DNA of 46,280 bases. It comes from Sediminibacillus halophilus (GTDB taxonomy: Bacteria; Bacillota; Bacilli; Bacillales; Amphibacillaceae). Shown here piece by piece: positions 8,742-18,546 of the stretch (positions are counted from its first letter, which is position 1; each line of letters begins with the position of its first letter). The stretch covers positions 193,238 through 239,517 of the forward strand of contig NZ_FNHF01000005.1 in the NCBI RefSeq assembly GCF_900103695.1, given 5' to 3'. The notes beneath the pieces are model-generated. The model did not search any database. It worked only from the letters and a program-made list of their open reading frames with translations, and was not told the DNA's origin. The translations under genes and the position numbers were made by a program.

Positions 8742-10859
8742 TTATGCTTTTAACATTTTTGCATTAATTGCAACAATTACGGTGCTTATACTCATCAGAA
8801 TCGCCCCCACTGCAGGACTCAAGACAACCCCAATCGGAGCCAGAACTCCTGCCGCCAGTGGGATTGCAAAAATATTGTACCCTGTTGCCCACCATAGATT
8901 TTGCACCATTTTTCGATAGGTCTTTTTTGATAAATTAATTAAAGTGACCACGTCTTTTGGATTACTCTTGACCAGGACTACATCGGCCGTTTCCATAGCT
9001 ACATCTGTCCCCGCACCAATCGCGATACCTAAATCTGCAGTTGCCAAGGCAGGAGCATCATTGATCCCATCGCCTGTCATAGCAACTTTCCATCCCTTTT
9101 CTTTAATTTTCTTAACCTGATCAGACTTTTCATTTGGCAGCACTTCTGCATAGACTTCATCGATATCCAATTGTTTTGCTACCCACTGGGCAACTTTCTT
9201 ATTATCTCCGGTGAGCATAATGGAATGAATTCCACTTGCCTTTAATGCAGAAATCGCCTCTTGTGCAGTTTCACGAACGATATCCCCAAGAGCAATCATG
9301 CCAATTAACGTATCATTTAGTAACACGAACACAACTGTCTTCCCTTTTTCCGACATTTCATTAAACTGTTCTTGGTCATATTTTATAAGAGTGTTCTGAA
9401 CATACCCCGGGCTAACTACGTTTACTTTTTTTCCATCTATCGTTCCTTCAATGCCTTTACCAGTTATGGAATCAAAGTTTGTTATTTTCTTAAGTGTGAG
9501 GTTTTCTCCTTTTGCTTCTTTCACGATGCCAGCTGCCAACGGATGCTCTGAATTTTGTTCCAGACTTGCTGCCCACATTAAGACTTCTGCTTTTTCCTTC
9601 CCTTCCATCGATACAACGTCCGTTACACCAAACTCACCTTTTGTTAAGGTACCGGTTTTATCAAATACTACCGCATTCAGATTTCTTGCCCCTTCAAAAT
9701 GGACACGGTTTCTAATCAACAATCCACTTTGAGCCGAAATAGAAGTAGACACTGCGATTACAAGTGGAGCAGCCAATCCAAGTGCATGTGGACATGTTAT
9801 TACCATTACTGTAACCATTCGTTCTAACGCAATATCAAATGAATATCCCAGAACCAGCCAGATAATCAATGTAAGAAAGCCCGATCCTAACGCAAGATAA
9901 AACAACCACTTTGCTGCTCTATTTGTTACATCCTGTGTCCGGGACTTTGATTCTTGGGCTTGTTTGACCAATGTAATAACTTGGGACAAGTACGAATCTT
10001 CCCCTGTCTTTTCAACTTGTACGGTAAGCGAACCTTCTTTGTTTACAGAACCGCCAATTACCTCATCGCCAACTTGTTTTTCAACAGGGACGGATTCGCC
10101 AGTCAGCATCGATTCGTCAATGGCTGACTTTCCATCCAAAATGGTGCCATCAACAGGAATCTTTTCACCAGGCTTTACAAGAATTCTATTGTTATTTCTT
10201 AAATCGGCTACTGAAACATCTTCCACTTCATCGTTTTCATTTAATTTATGTGCTTCACTTGGCATCAGTTTAACGAGTTCCTCCAGTGCGTTCGAAGCTC
10301 CCATTATTGAACGCATTTCAATCCAATGCCCAAGTAACATAATATCAATCAATGTTGCCAGTTCCCAAAAGAAGTCGTTTCCTTCCCAACCGAAGACGGT
10401 CAAGGTGCTATAACCATACGCCACTACGATTGCAAATCCAATAAGGGTCATCATTCCTGGATTCTTATCTTTTAATTCGTTTATACCGCCAGTTATGAAC
10501 GGCCAGCCACCATAGAAAAATACAAACGTTGAAAGAGCAAATAAAATATAATGGTCAAACTCAAATCGCCAGTCCACTCCTATAAAGTGTTGTAACATTG
10601 GAGATAAAATGAGAATAGGGATGGTAACAATTAATGAAGTGTAAAAGCGTTTCTTAAAGTCATTAACCATGTCTCCATGATCATGATGTCCGTGATGATC
10701 ATAACTAGTATCGCCATGCCCCCCATGATCCTGATTTTCGTGGTGATCATGACAGTTGTGACCATCTCCTCCGTGCTCCTGATGGCTGTGTTGTTCACGG
10801 GATGTGTGCTGTTCGTGTGCGTGCTTGCCTTGTCCATGATTCTCATTATTTTTCACCAT
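8742..10859 (-). CDS. copB: CopB-type copper/silver-translocating P-type ATPase
   Basis: The 705-residue P1B ATPase has a histidine-rich N-terminus (18 His in about the first 62 residues) instead of HMA domains. The intramembrane motif is CPH ([11 protein letters not shown]), which marks the CopB subgroup. The TGES motif (LTGESVP), phosphorylation motif DKTGTLTKG and hinge motif GDGINDAPA are all present. Eight spans are expected. It exports copper or silver across the cell membrane using ATP. A strong ribosome site (AAAGGAGG, 7 nt away) supports the ATG. It stands apart from the csoR-copA-copZ operon, with a long leader that contains a CsoR-like box. Confidence 0.93.
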   Translation of the reverse strand: MVKNNENHGQGKHAHEQHTSREQHSHQEHGGDGHNCHDHHENQDHGGHGDTSYDHHGHHDHGDMVNDFKKRFYTSLIVTIPILILSPMLQHFIGVDWRFEFDHYILFALSTFVFFYGGWPFITGGINELKDKNPGMMTLIGFAIVVAYGYSTLTVFGWEGNDFFWELATLIDIMLLGHWIEMRSIMGASNALEELVKLMPSEAHKLNENDEVEDVSVADLRNNNRILVKPGEKIPVDGTILDGKSAIDESMLTGESVPVEKQVGDEVIGGSVNKEGSLTVQVEKTGEDSYLSQVITLVKQAQESKSRTQDVTNRAAKWLFYLALGSGFLTLIIWLVLGYSFDIALERMVTVMVITCPHALGLAAPLVIAVSTSISAQSGLLIRNRVHFEGARNLNAVVFDKTGTLTKGEFGVTDVVSMEGKEKAEVLMWAASLEQNSEHPLAAGIVKEAKGENLTLKKITNFDSITGKGIEGTIDGKKVNVVSPGYVQNTLIKYDQEQFNEMSEKGKTVVFVLLNDTLIGMIALGDIVRETAQEAISALKASGIHSIMLTGDNKKVAQWVAKQLDIDEVYAEVLPNEKSDQVKKIKEKGWKVAMTGDGINDAPALATADLGIAIGAGTDVAMETADVVLVKSNPKDVVTLINLSKKTYRKMVQNLWWATGYNIFAIPLAAGVLAPIGVVLSPAVGAILMSISTVIVAINAKMLKA

Positions 10860-11014
10860 GCATTATCCTCCTTTTCCGATATAATTTGCCAATCTCTAAT
10901 TATTATTAAAAGGAACAAAAGAATGAGTAGTAGGATCGGGTTGTAACGTTATGCATTAACTCCCACTTGAAAAATGGATCCTGTCCAATAGTTCCTTTAA
11001 ACTGTGGTTGTATT

Positions 11015-11041
11015 TGAAAATAAAAGAGCGAAAGGGCTCTT
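11015..11041 (-). terminator. Weak terminator-like hairpin in the copB leader
   Basis: On the minus strand AAGAGC, a 6-nt loop and GCTCTT (11024-11041) are followed by TTATTTT. The stem is only 6 bp, so termination may be partial. It lies between the candidate 18-residue ORF and copB. Confidence 0.35.
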
Positions 11042-11098
11042 GCTCCGAGTACGATAAAATGTACACATACTCAAGCAGTTCAAATCTTGAGTTTTGGC

Positions 11099-11155
11099 TC
11101 AACTCCAATCCCGCCAATTATGGTGACTTCTACTTTTCTTCACAACGTTTTCCAC
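11099..11155 (-). CDS. Candidate 18-residue peptide upstream of copB
   Basis: A GTG at 11155 follows a strong ribosome site (GGGAGGAGG, 5 nt away) and opens a frame of 18 codons ending in TGA at 11099. The peptide is MENVVKKSRSHHNWRDWS. It is basic and ends with a His-His and two Trp. I recognise no family. It sits about 40 nt downstream of a promoter carrying a CsoR-like box and upstream of a weak terminator, so it could be a copper-induced micropeptide, a leader peptide for copB, or a gene remnant. The support is the ribosome site and the context only. Confidence 0.35.
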   Translation of the reverse strand: MENVVKKSRSHHNWRDWS

Positions 11156-11194
11156 TAGGTCCTCCTCCCTTTTTCTTAAATTTAAATTTTAAAC

Positions 11195-11225
11195 ATCATA
11201 CAGGGGTAGGGTATTTTTATATCAA
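11195..11225 (-). promoter_or_regulatory. Promoter with CsoR-like box upstream of copB
   Basis: On the minus strand TTGATA (11220-11225) is followed by a spacer and TATGAT (11195-11200; 19 nt) or TGTATG (11197-11202; 17 nt). The spacer holds ATAC and GTAT ends around a C-rich core (11198-11214). The arrangement mirrors the promoter of csoR at 14473-14500, with the box in the same place, and differs mainly in the core bases. Control by CsoR is inferred. Confidence 0.45.
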
Positions 11226-11497
11226 AAAATAATAACAATTACCCAAAGAGCATGTTATGTAAGTTAAGTAAACCAAAATATTTATATTTCCATTTCTGTC
11301 TGTACATATCCAATCAGGAACAGAAGATTCCTTCCTAATCCGGCATAGTATCTTGTTAAGAAAGGTGACAATTCTTTGTCCTGATCCATCATTTCACTCA
11401 TCTTTTTATTACTCGTATTTATAACCTAAAGAGTGTGCCTAACCGCACTGACACACTCCATAGGTTTGTTTTCCAACAAAAATGAGCATTTGCCTCA
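11226..11497. other. Intergenic stretch, nothing recognised
   Basis: This AT-rich stretch between copZ and the copB leader shows no open frame with a ribosome site. No strong copZ terminator could be picked out by eye. Confidence 0.35.
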
Positions 11498-11704
11498 TTA
11501 TGCTTCGACATCATAGCCCTGTTCTTCAACCGCTTCTTTCATATCGTCAAAAGAAACTTTGGCGTCGTCATAGGTTACATCAACTTTGCCAGCTTCTAAG
11601 TTGACTTCAGCTGTTGAAACACCATCTAAATTTTTCAAGGCGCCTTCCACCGCCGTTTTGCAATGTCCGCAAGACATGCCTTGAACGTTCAATGTTTTTT
11701 CCAT
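11498..11704 (-). CDS. copZ: Copper chaperone CopZ
   Basis: The 68-residue protein is a single heavy-metal-associated domain with the Cu(I) site GMSCGHC near the N-terminus and a conserved GYDV end. It carries copper in the cytosol and hands it to CopA. ATG 11704 is preferred over an in-frame ATG three codons earlier because AGGAGG lies 8 nt before it. It is the third gene of csoR-copA-copZ; in B. subtilis copZ precedes copA, so the order is swapped here. Confidence 0.93.
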   Translation of the reverse strand: MEKTLNVQGMSCGHCKTAVEGALKNLDGVSTAEVNLEAGKVDVTYDDAKVSFDDMKEAVEEQGYDVEA

Positions 11705-11736
11705 GATTCTCACCTCCTTTAAATGGACTCAGTCCT

Positions 11737-14121
11737 TTATAGTTTCGCCCGTTTTAAGCGCAGGGAATTCGAAACAACGCTAACCGAGCTCAACGCCATT
11801 GCCGCACCGGCAACCCAAGGTGCAAGCAGACCGATTGCGGCGATCGGAATGCCCGCTGTATTGTAACCGAACGCCCAGAAAAGGTTTTGCCGGATATTGC
11901 GAATCGTCGCATGGCTGATGTTGATTGCTTTCGGCAACAGCAACAGCTCCCCGCCGAGAATGGTCACGTCTGCGGCTTCAATCGCCACCTCCGCACCGGT
12001 TCCAATCGCGATGCCGATGTCGGCAGTGACGAGCGCGGGGGCGTCATTAACCCCATCGCCGACCATTGCCACTTTTTTGCCTTGCAGCTGAATCTCTTTT
12101 ACTTTATCTGCTTTCTCTTCCGGCAATACCTGGGCGATCACCTGCTCGATTCCCGCCTGTTTCGCAATCGCCTGGGCGGTCCTTTCGTTATCCCCCGTCA
12201 ACATGATGACGTCAATTCCCAACGCTTTTAACTGCTTAATCGCTTCAGGAGCTGTTTCTTTCATCGTGTCAGCGACCGCGACGGTTCCTCGATACTGGCC
12301 ATCGATGGCGATTAGCATGGCTGTTTTCCCACTGTTCTCATAATCAACCAAGGTGTCTTCAGCGACTTCCGTGCCAATTCCGTGATTTTGCATCAGCTTG
12401 CGATTCCCCACAACAATGTGTTTCCCGGAAATGGTCGCTTCGATACCATGGCCGGGTATGGCTGTGAAATCTTCCACCTCGACAAAATCCACTTCCTTTT
12501 CTGCTGCATAGGACACAATCGCTTCCGCCAGTGGGTGCTCTGATCCTTTCTCAGCACTTGCCAGCAGCTGCAATGTTTCTTCATCGCCGGAAAAGTCGGT
12601 TACTTCCGGTTTCCCTTTGGTGATTGTTCCGGTTTTGTCCAGGACAATTGCTTCTAACTGGTGGGTGCCTTCAAGGTGTTCGCCGCCCTTGAACAATATT
12701 CCGCTTTCAGCCGCCTTTCCTGTCCCAACCATAATCGAAGTCGGTGTCGCCAAACCAAGGGCACACGGACAAGCGATGACCAAGACAGCAATTGCTGCCA
12801 CCAAGGCCGGTTCCAATTGACCTGGCGTCACAAACGCAATCCAGATTACAAAGGTTACCAGCGCAATCCCGACTACAATCGGCACAAAATAGCCGGAAAT
12901 CACATCAGCTAGCCGTTGAATTGGCGCCTTCGATCCTTGCGCTTCTTCCACTACTTTTATAATCGATGCAAGTGCCGTATCTTTCCCGACTTTTGTTGCT
13001 TCCATCTCGATGGAGCCATTTTTATTGATGGTGGAGCCAATCACTTTTGCTCCTGAATCCTTCTCAATCGGAATCGATTCGCCTGTAAGCATCGACTCAT
13101 CGATAGAGGTTCTCCCTTTCACGACCATACCGTCTACCGGTATTTTTTCCCCTGGTTTTACTACCAGACGGTCGCCCACGACCACTTCTTCCACCGGTAT
13201 CATCGTTTCGTTGCCGTTCCGTATGACGCGCGCTTCTTTTGCTTGTAGGTTGAGCAATTCAGAGATAGCGTTCGTTGTCTGGCTCTTTGCTCTTGTTTCC
13301 AAGTACTTGCCAAATAAAATCAGGGTGATTAAAATGGCACTCGTTTCAAAATATAAATGCGGCATATATCCCGGATTGCCGATCGTCCTGACTGCTTCGA
13401 ATAAACTGTAAAAATAAGCAGCACTCGTTCCCAATGCAACTAACACATCCATGTTCGCTCCGCCGTTTTTCAGGTTTTTATAGGCACCAACATAAAACTG
13501 CCAGCCAATGATAAACTGTACAGGGGTAGCCAATGCGAATTGAAACCAAGGATTCATCAGGATAGCCGGTATATTCATGTTCAATAAATGGACGAGCATC
13601 GTTACTAATAACGGAGCCGAGAGGACTCCAGATATGATTAACTTGGTCTTTTTCTGTTGCAATTCCTTTTCTTTATGCGTTTGTTTTTCTTCAGATTCTG
13701 CCTTCGGTTTGGCATCATACCCGATTTTGCGTATTTTTTCGATCAATGCTTGCGGGGCTGTTAGTGCAGGGTTGTATTCGATCGTTGCACTTTCTGTTGT
13801 CAAATTGACAGCGGCCTGTGAAACCCCTTCTTGCTTATTCAGCACCTTTTCAATTCGGTTGGAACAAGCGGCACACGTCATTCCGAAGACATCCAAATCC
13901 GCTTTTTCCGTCCGGACCCCGTATCCGATATTTTCTATTTTTTGTGTGATGTCTTCCATTGTTGTTTTCGCGGGATCGTAATCCAGCGTCGCCTTTTCTG
14001 TCGTCAAATTGACCTGTGCCTCGACCCCATCCATTTTGTTTAACACTTTCTCAATCCGGTTCGAACAGGCTGCACACGTCATCCCTTTGACACCAATTGT
14101 GACATGCTTTTCTTCACTCAT
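11737..14121 (-). CDS. copA: Copper-exporting P-type ATPase CopA
   Basis: The 794-residue protein has two N-terminal metal-binding domains, each with GMTCAACSN (about residues 13-21 and 81-89). The membrane-bound P1B core carries the CPC motif ([11 protein letters not shown]), LTGES, the phosphorylation site DKTGTITKG, the HP dipeptide in SEHPLAEA and GDGVNDAPA. It pumps Cu(I) out of the cell. The gene lies 12 nt after csoR and just before copZ, forming one operon controlled by the CsoR box upstream. Confidence 0.96.
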   Translation of the reverse strand: MSEEKHVTIGVKGMTCAACSNRIEKVLNKMDGVEAQVNLTTEKATLDYDPAKTTMEDITQKIENIGYGVRTEKADLDVFGMTCAACSNRIEKVLNKQEGVSQAAVNLTTESATIEYNPALTAPQALIEKIRKIGYDAKPKAESEEKQTHKEKELQQKKTKLIISGVLSAPLLVTMLVHLLNMNIPAILMNPWFQFALATPVQFIIGWQFYVGAYKNLKNGGANMDVLVALGTSAAYFYSLFEAVRTIGNPGYMPHLYFETSAILITLILFGKYLETRAKSQTTNAISELLNLQAKEARVIRNGNETMIPVEEVVVGDRLVVKPGEKIPVDGMVVKGRTSIDESMLTGESIPIEKDSGAKVIGSTINKNGSIEMEATKVGKDTALASIIKVVEEAQGSKAPIQRLADVISGYFVPIVVGIALVTFVIWIAFVTPGQLEPALVAAIAVLVIACPCALGLATPTSIMVGTGKAAESGILFKGGEHLEGTHQLEAIVLDKTGTITKGKPEVTDFSGDEETLQLLASAEKGSEHPLAEAIVSYAAEKEVDFVEVEDFTAIPGHGIEATISGKHIVVGNRKLMQNHGIGTEVAEDTLVDYENSGKTAMLIAIDGQYRGTVAVADTMKETAPEAIKQLKALGIDVIMLTGDNERTAQAIAKQAGIEQVIAQVLPEEKADKVKEIQLQGKKVAMVGDGVNDAPALVTADIGIAIGTGAEVAIEAADVTILGGELLLLPKAINISHATIRNIRQNLFWAFGYNTAGIPIAAIGLLAPWVAGAAMALSSVSVVSNSLRLKRAKL

Positions 14122-14133
14122 CGTCTACCCTCC

Positions 14134-14439
14134 TCACTTGGAAAATTGCTTCAGCACACTCATTAATTCTTCAATCGACTCCTGTCCTTCCCCTTTCTTA
14201 ATGGCGTCGCTGACACAATGGTTGATATGCCGTTCCGTTACCGAAAAACCGACATTCTTCAATGCAGATTGAATCGCACTGATTTGAACTAAAATATCCA
14301 TGCAATAACGATCCTCTTCCACCATTTTCTGGACGCCACGCACCTGGCCTTCTATTCGCTTTAAACGGTTGACGATTTTATCCATTTCCTCTTTCGTTCT
14401 TGGAGTACTTGGGTGATCATGCAAGAATTTCTCTTCCAC
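14134..14439 (-). CDS. csoR: Copper-sensing repressor CsoR
   Basis: The protein has 101 residues from a GTG at 14439. It is all-helical and has the Cu(I) ligands C46, H71 and C75 (RYCMD and HINHC) at the spacing of B. subtilis CsoR. Copper binding releases it from the operator and turns on export. An upstream in-frame GTG at 14448 directly abuts the ribosome site AAGGA, so 14439 (10 nt away) is the better start. It is the first gene of the csoR-copA-copZ operon. Confidence 0.93.
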   Translation of the reverse strand: MEEKFLHDHPSTPRTKEEMDKIVNRLKRIEGQVRGVQKMVEEDRYCMDILVQISAIQSALKNVGFSVTERHINHCVSDAIKKGEGQESIEELMSVLKQFSK

Positions 14440-14472
14440 AACAATCACTTCCTTTTACTTTTATGTTTATAC

Positions 14473-14500
14473 TATACCCCCGTACCGTATTTTATGTCAA
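14473..14500 (-). promoter_or_regulatory. csoR-copA-copZ promoter with CsoR operator
   Basis: On the minus strand TTGACA (14495-14500) is followed after about 18 nt by TATAGT. Between them is the pseudo-palindrome ATACGGTACGGGGGTAT (14474-14490). It closely matches the GGGGGTA-type operator known for CsoR of B. subtilis as I recall it. Bound CsoR would cover the spacer and block RNA polymerase. Confidence 0.8.
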
Positions 14501-14542
14501 ATAAAAAACGTTTGCAGCCTTTCCACATACCACGTATTTCTT

Positions 14543-14755
14543 TTATGGTAAGAAAAGTGCAGGGCTCCTGTTTATAGGAGTACAGGCAAATCCGCCACCT
14601 CCTGTGGAAGGCCTGCTGGATCCACATTGTGCGGGCCTCAGACAAGCATAGGTTGGAACCATCAAGGATTGTCCGTTCTTTTCCACCCGGACGTTCTTTA
14701 AGGCCTCAAAGGGTAAGTATTCAACATCTCTCTTGAGCTTATACTTAACCGACAA
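14543..14755 (-). CDS. Unrecognised 70-residue ORF
   Basis: A TTG-started frame of 70 codons follows directly after the terminator of the ars operon. The first half (KYKLKRDVEYLPFEALKNVR) reads like a real protein; the end is rich in Gly, Ser and Pro with three cysteines. There is no ribosome site upstream. It may be the remnant of a gene or a chance frame. I assign no function. Confidence 0.2.
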   Translation of the reverse strand: MSVKYKLKRDVEYLPFEALKNVRVEKNGQSLMVPTYACLRPAQCGSSRPSTGGGGFACTPINRSPALFLP

Positions 14756-14785
14756 AAAAAGACTGTTGGGTTAACAGCCTTTTTT
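14754..14785. terminator. Terminator of the ars operon
   Basis: On the minus strand AAAAAGGCTGTT and AACAGTCTTTTTTT form a stem around a short loop, followed by a T-run. It lies just after the last gene of the ars operon. Confidence 0.8.
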
Positions 14786-14789
14786 CCTC

Positions 14790-16433
14790 TTACTTGTCCT
14801 TATTAAAACGCTGATAGTTTTTATTGCCACCGGAAAGATTATAGACTTCTTTAAAGCCTTTATTCCTCAACACATTCTGTGCCGCATTTCCTGTTACGCC
14901 CTTATTACAATACGTCACAGTAGGAACATCGGGATCCAAACCTTCAGCTTCTTCACGTAAATTCGCCAATGGAATATTGACGGCTCCCTCCACGTTCGAT
15001 ACTTCAAACTGCTTTGCCGCTCTCGTATCAATGATTTGGAGACGCTCTCCGCTTTCGGTTCGGTCTGACAATTCCTGAGGTGTCATCAGTTTATTTTTCT
15101 TCTCGATCGCATTTGTCAAAGCCATACCCGTATACAATACCGGATCTTTCGTTGTACTGAACGGCGGGGCATATGCTAAATCCAAATGGAAAAGGTCTTC
15201 CGCTTTAGCTTTAAAGGAAATAGCGGTGACAAACACGTCAATTCGCTTGTCCACACCCTCTTCCCCTACAATTTGCACTCCTAATATCCGGCTTGTTTTT
15301 CTGTCGGCAATTGCTTTGATCACTAATTCTTTGCCACCTAAATATTCCGCCCTTGCCGGTTTAATGTTATGAAGCACCTCGATATCGAACCCTTCAGCCA
15401 GGGCGTCTCTTTCGCTCAAACCTGTATAACCCACCGCCAAATCAAAGACCCTTAGAATACCAGTTCCCAAAATCCCGCGGTGTTCTAAATCGCCACCTGT
15501 AATCACATCGCCGGCAATTCGTCCCATTTTATTAGCGGTAGAACCCAATGGACGGTAAAGTGCATTACCAGTGACGACGGAAAAGCTTTCAGCAACATCC
15601 CCGACGGCATAAACATCCGGTACATTCGTTTGCATTTTCGTATTCACTTTGATAGCACCAGATGCACCAAGCTCTACCCCGATAGATTTAGCGAGACTTG
15701 AATTGGGTCTTACTCCAGTCGCTAATATCACCATATCAGCATCAACGGCTTTTCCGCTTGCCATCTCTACTCTATGTGGGGAAATTTTCGCAGCCTCTTC
15801 GTTTACTAACAAGTTGACCCCGTAGTTTCGCATATGTTCTTCAACCCGAACGGCCATATCCCTGTCTAAATGGGACATAATTTGGCCGCCCCGCTGCACG
15901 ATCGTCACTTCCATCCCTTTATGGGTTAACTGTTCCGCCATTTCGAGCCCGATGAATCCTGCCCCTATGATGGTAACCTTTTTCGGTTGATTCACAGTCA
16001 TAAACGATTGAATGGCAGCTGTGTTTTGAATAGTACGAACATGAAATACATGGCCGAGCTCAACACCATCAATCTGAGGAGTGATTGGTGACGCACCAGT
16101 TGCAAACACTAATGTATCATAATTATCTTGTATTTCCTCACCGGTCTCCAAGTTCTTGACAGTGACTGTTTTCTGGTTTGGTTCAATGGCCGTCACCTCA
16201 TGACGGGTATGAATATCCACGTTATACCTTTTTTTAAACCATGCTGCATTTCTTGGTGTCAAAGTTTCTAGTTCATCAACCTCTCCACCCAAAAAGTAAG
16301 GAATTCCACAGATAGAATAGGAGATATCATAATCGGCATTATACAAGGTGATTTCCGCGTTTTCATCATTCCGGCGCGCTTTTGCTGCTACAGATGTACC
16401 CGCAGCCACCGATCCAATAATAATTAGTTTCAT
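14790..16433 (-). CDS. CoA-disulfide reductase with C-terminal rhodanese domain
   Basis: The 547-residue flavoprotein starts with an FAD-binding Rossmann motif (IIIGSVAAGTSVA) and has the single active-site cysteine C42 in SYSICGIPYF, as in CoA-disulfide reductases. An NAD(P)-binding motif follows (IIGAGFIGLEMAE), then a dimerisation domain. A rhodanese domain occupies about 450-547, with active cysteine in YCNKGVTG. It would reduce CoA disulfide or per/polysulfides and so keep thiols reduced. Here it is the last gene of the ars operon, 30 nt after the HesB-like gene, which suggests a role in thiol balance under arsenite. The arsenic link is inferred from context. Confidence 0.85.
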   Translation of the reverse strand: MKLIIIGSVAAGTSVAAKARRNDENAEITLYNADYDISYSICGIPYFLGGEVDELETLTPRNAAWFKKRYNVDIHTRHEVTAIEPNQKTVTVKNLETGEEIQDNYDTLVFATGASPITPQIDGVELGHVFHVRTIQNTAAIQSFMTVNQPKKVTIIGAGFIGLEMAEQLTHKGMEVTIVQRGGQIMSHLDRDMAVRVEEHMRNYGVNLLVNEEAAKISPHRVEMASGKAVDADMVILATGVRPNSSLAKSIGVELGASGAIKVNTKMQTNVPDVYAVGDVAESFSVVTGNALYRPLGSTANKMGRIAGDVITGGDLEHRGILGTGILRVFDLAVGYTGLSERDALAEGFDIEVLHNIKPARAEYLGGKELVIKAIADRKTSRILGVQIVGEEGVDKRIDVFVTAISFKAKAEDLFHLDLAYAPPFSTTKDPVLYTGMALTNAIEKKNKLMTPQELSDRTESGERLQIIDTRAAKQFEVSNVEGAVNIPLANLREEAEGLDPDVPTVTYCNKGVTGNAAQNVLRNKGFKEVYNLSGGNKNYQRFNKDK

Positions 16434-16463
16434 AAGACTAGGCCCCCTAGCGTTTTTGTTTTT

Positions 16464-16745
16464 TTAGCAACATTGATCCATGCCGAGTAAAGTGAAGTGC
16501 GAACCTTCCAGCGTTTCTTCATTATCAAGCGTTAATTCTGCCACCGTATCTTTTACCTCTTTATCAATTGCTACTTGGATTCCGTCAATTTCTTCGATAA
16601 TATCATTCTCTCCCGGTGCATCCAGGGAAATTCCGAGTTGTGGGCCGCAGCAGCCTGCTCCCATCGAATAAAAACGAATCCCTTCTGCGTTTTTTTGTTC
16701 CAATAACTCGTTTATTTTCTTATTTGCCTTTTCCGTAATATTCAT
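16464..16745 (-). CDS. HesB/IscA-like iron-sulfur protein in the ars operon
   Basis: This 93-residue protein has the HesB/IscA fold pattern with cysteine pairs in GAGCCGPQLG (about residues 29-38) and a C-terminal DQCC. Typical A-type scaffolds use single cysteines and a CGC end, so the Cys-Cys pairs are a variant; HesB-like selenoproteins from related families use selenocysteine at comparable sites. It may bind Fe-S clusters, iron or arsenite. The ribosome site GGGAGGG supports the ATG. It lies between arsA and the CoA-disulfide reductase gene. Confidence 0.75.
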   Translation of the reverse strand: MNITEKANKKINELLEQKNAEGIRFYSMGAGCCGPQLGISLDAPGENDIIEEIDGIQVAIDKEVKDTVAELTLDNEETLEGSHFTLLGMDQCC

Positions 16746-16763
16746 TTCGAACCCTCCCGTTTT

Positions 16764-18530
16764 TCAAACTAATTCTTTCCATTGTTCATATCCTATTTTT
16801 TGTTCTTTCCTCCAAGGAACTAGCGCACTATTAGCCGCTAACTCTTCACTGACTTGCCTGATCCATTGTTTTTCGCTTGCAGCACGCTGCTTCAATAGCT
16901 GATCGGTTGTTTGTACAGCATATAAACTTTTGTTGATTACCCACCACTTTGGCCGGATTTCCGCTCGTTTCAAGTCATCCTGCAGGCGGTCTGCTTCAAA
17001 AACAGGGGTGGCTTCTGGCAACGTCACAATCACAACACTCGTTTCATCCGGGTTGCGTAAACGCGGCAAAAGTTTCCGAACACTTTCCGGAACTTCCCCT
17101 GTCGACCGACTCATTTCCTTATGATAGGCTTCTGAAGAATCCAGCAAGAGCAACGTATGCCCGGTCGGTGCGGTGTCAACGACGACCATCTCCTGTTCGG
17201 ATTTGTCTATCACATCGGCAAATGCACGGAATACAGCGATTTCCTCCGTACAAGGTGATTCCAGGTCCTCCTGCAAGTAGGCAAGCTCTTCTTCTGTTAT
17301 ATCCCCCGCTGCTGTGATTACTTGCTGCTTATAATTTGCTACTTCCACAGCCGGGTCGATGCTGCTGATTGTCAGGTTGTCATGGATGGCATTGTGCCGA
17401 AACATATCATCCAAATGTGCTGCCGGGTCGGTCGTTGTCAAGTGAACCTTGTGTCCTTTTTCGGTGAGTCCCACCGCAATTGCGGCTGCCGTCGATGTCT
17501 TCCCGACTCCTCCTTTGCCCATCGTGAAAATGACGCGGGTATTTCTTACGGAAAAATCGTTCACCACCTCTTTCAAACCGGGCAATGCCTGGATCTCCAT
17601 TTCATCATCCTTCACGCTTTCATGTTCAAACGGTTGATTGCTTACGATTTGGCGCAAGCTGTCAATTCCCGTTAACGAATAAGAAACATAGGGCATGTAA
17701 AGCAGTTTGAATTGTTTCAAGCCTTCCGGTAATTGGCGAAGTGCATATTGCTGTCCTTCATAAAAAGCCGTTGATATCTCGTCTTCCGGATCATGATGGT
17801 GAAGGAGACCGTTGATAACCACCAATTGATTTTCGATACCTATACTCCCCAGTTCTTTCGAGGCACGATTCGCTTCTTTAAACGTAGATTCCTCCGGCCT
17901 GGCAACTAAAATCAGTGTGGTTTTTTCAGCGTCGGACAGAGCATTTACAGCCTTTTGGTACATCTCCTTCTTGTCACCAAGTCCTGATAAGGGACCCAAG
18001 CATGAAGCACCATGGGTGCTTTCTTCCAAATAACCCGTCCAGGCAGCAGGAAGTGATAACAAACGGAGAGTATGACCGGTTGGCGCTGTATCAAATAACA
18101 CACGGTCATATTGAGCAAAAATCCCTTCATCCGCAAGTAAATGGGAAAATTCGTTAAAAGCCGCAATCTCTACCGTGCATGCTCCAGATAACTGTTCCTC
18201 CATTTGTTGGACGACGGATGCAGGAAGTTTATCCCGATAGGGACCTACTGTCTGTTCCCGGTACACCCTTGCCGCCTCTTCCGGATCGATGTTACTTACA
18301 TATAAATTTTTAACGCCATAAATTTCAACAGCCTCCCGCTGTACTTCGATACCGAATACATCTTGCAGATTGGAGGCCGGATCCGTACTGACTAACAGGA
18401 CTTTTTCGCCTTGGTCGGCAAGCGCCACTGCTGTGGCACAAGCCAAAGAGGTTTTCCCGACCCCTCCTTTTCCAGTGAAGAACAAGTAAGGTGTTTCAAT
18501 CTGTTCATTGGGACGATATAGTGGATACAT
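16764..18530 (-). CDS. arsA: Arsenite-transporting ATPase ArsA
   Basis: The 588-residue protein is two homologous halves, each with the P-loop GKGGVGKTS (residues 20-28 and near 340) and a DTAPTGHTL motif. Cysteines in SGACTVEIA, ASCLG and ESPCTEEIA match the arsenite-binding site of ArsA. It powers arsenite extrusion through ArsB. ATG 18530 is chosen because AAAGGAG lies 8 nt upstream; an earlier in-frame ATG, eight codons upstream, would overlap the end of arsD. ArsD, encoded just upstream, delivers arsenite to it. Confidence 0.93.
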   Translation of the reverse strand: MYPLYRPNEQIETPYLFFTGKGGVGKTSLACATAVALADQGEKVLLVSTDPASNLQDVFGIEVQREAVEIYGVKNLYVSNIDPEEAARVYREQTVGPYRDKLPASVVQQMEEQLSGACTVEIAAFNEFSHLLADEGIFAQYDRVLFDTAPTGHTLRLLSLPAAWTGYLEESTHGASCLGPLSGLGDKKEMYQKAVNALSDAEKTTLILVARPEESTFKEANRASKELGSIGIENQLVVINGLLHHHDPEDEISTAFYEGQQYALRQLPEGLKQFKLLYMPYVSYSLTGIDSLRQIVSNQPFEHESVKDDEMEIQALPGLKEVVNDFSVRNTRVIFTMGKGGVGKTSTAAAIAVGLTEKGHKVHLTTTDPAAHLDDMFRHNAIHDNLTISSIDPAVEVANYKQQVITAAGDITEEELAYLQEDLESPCTEEIAVFRAFADVIDKSEQEMVVVDTAPTGHTLLLLDSSEAYHKEMSRSTGEVPESVRKLLPRLRNPDETSVVIVTLPEATPVFEADRLQDDLKRAEIRPKWWVINKSLYAVQTTDQLLKQRAASEKQWIRQVSEELAANSALVPWRKEQKIGYEQWKELV

Positions 18531-18546
18531 CTGTTCTTCTCCTTTG

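Noticed and set aside
9964-10413. Plus-strand open frame of 149 codons
   Set aside because: It is antisense to copB and Ser/Thr-rich in the pattern of a reversed membrane-ATPase gene.
11008-11232. Plus-strand open frame of 74 codons
   Set aside because: It is opposite the copB leader with its CsoR-like box, and has no ribosome site or family.
16949-17317. Plus-strand open frame of 122 codons
   Set aside because: It is a shadow of arsA with no start signal and no recognisable family.
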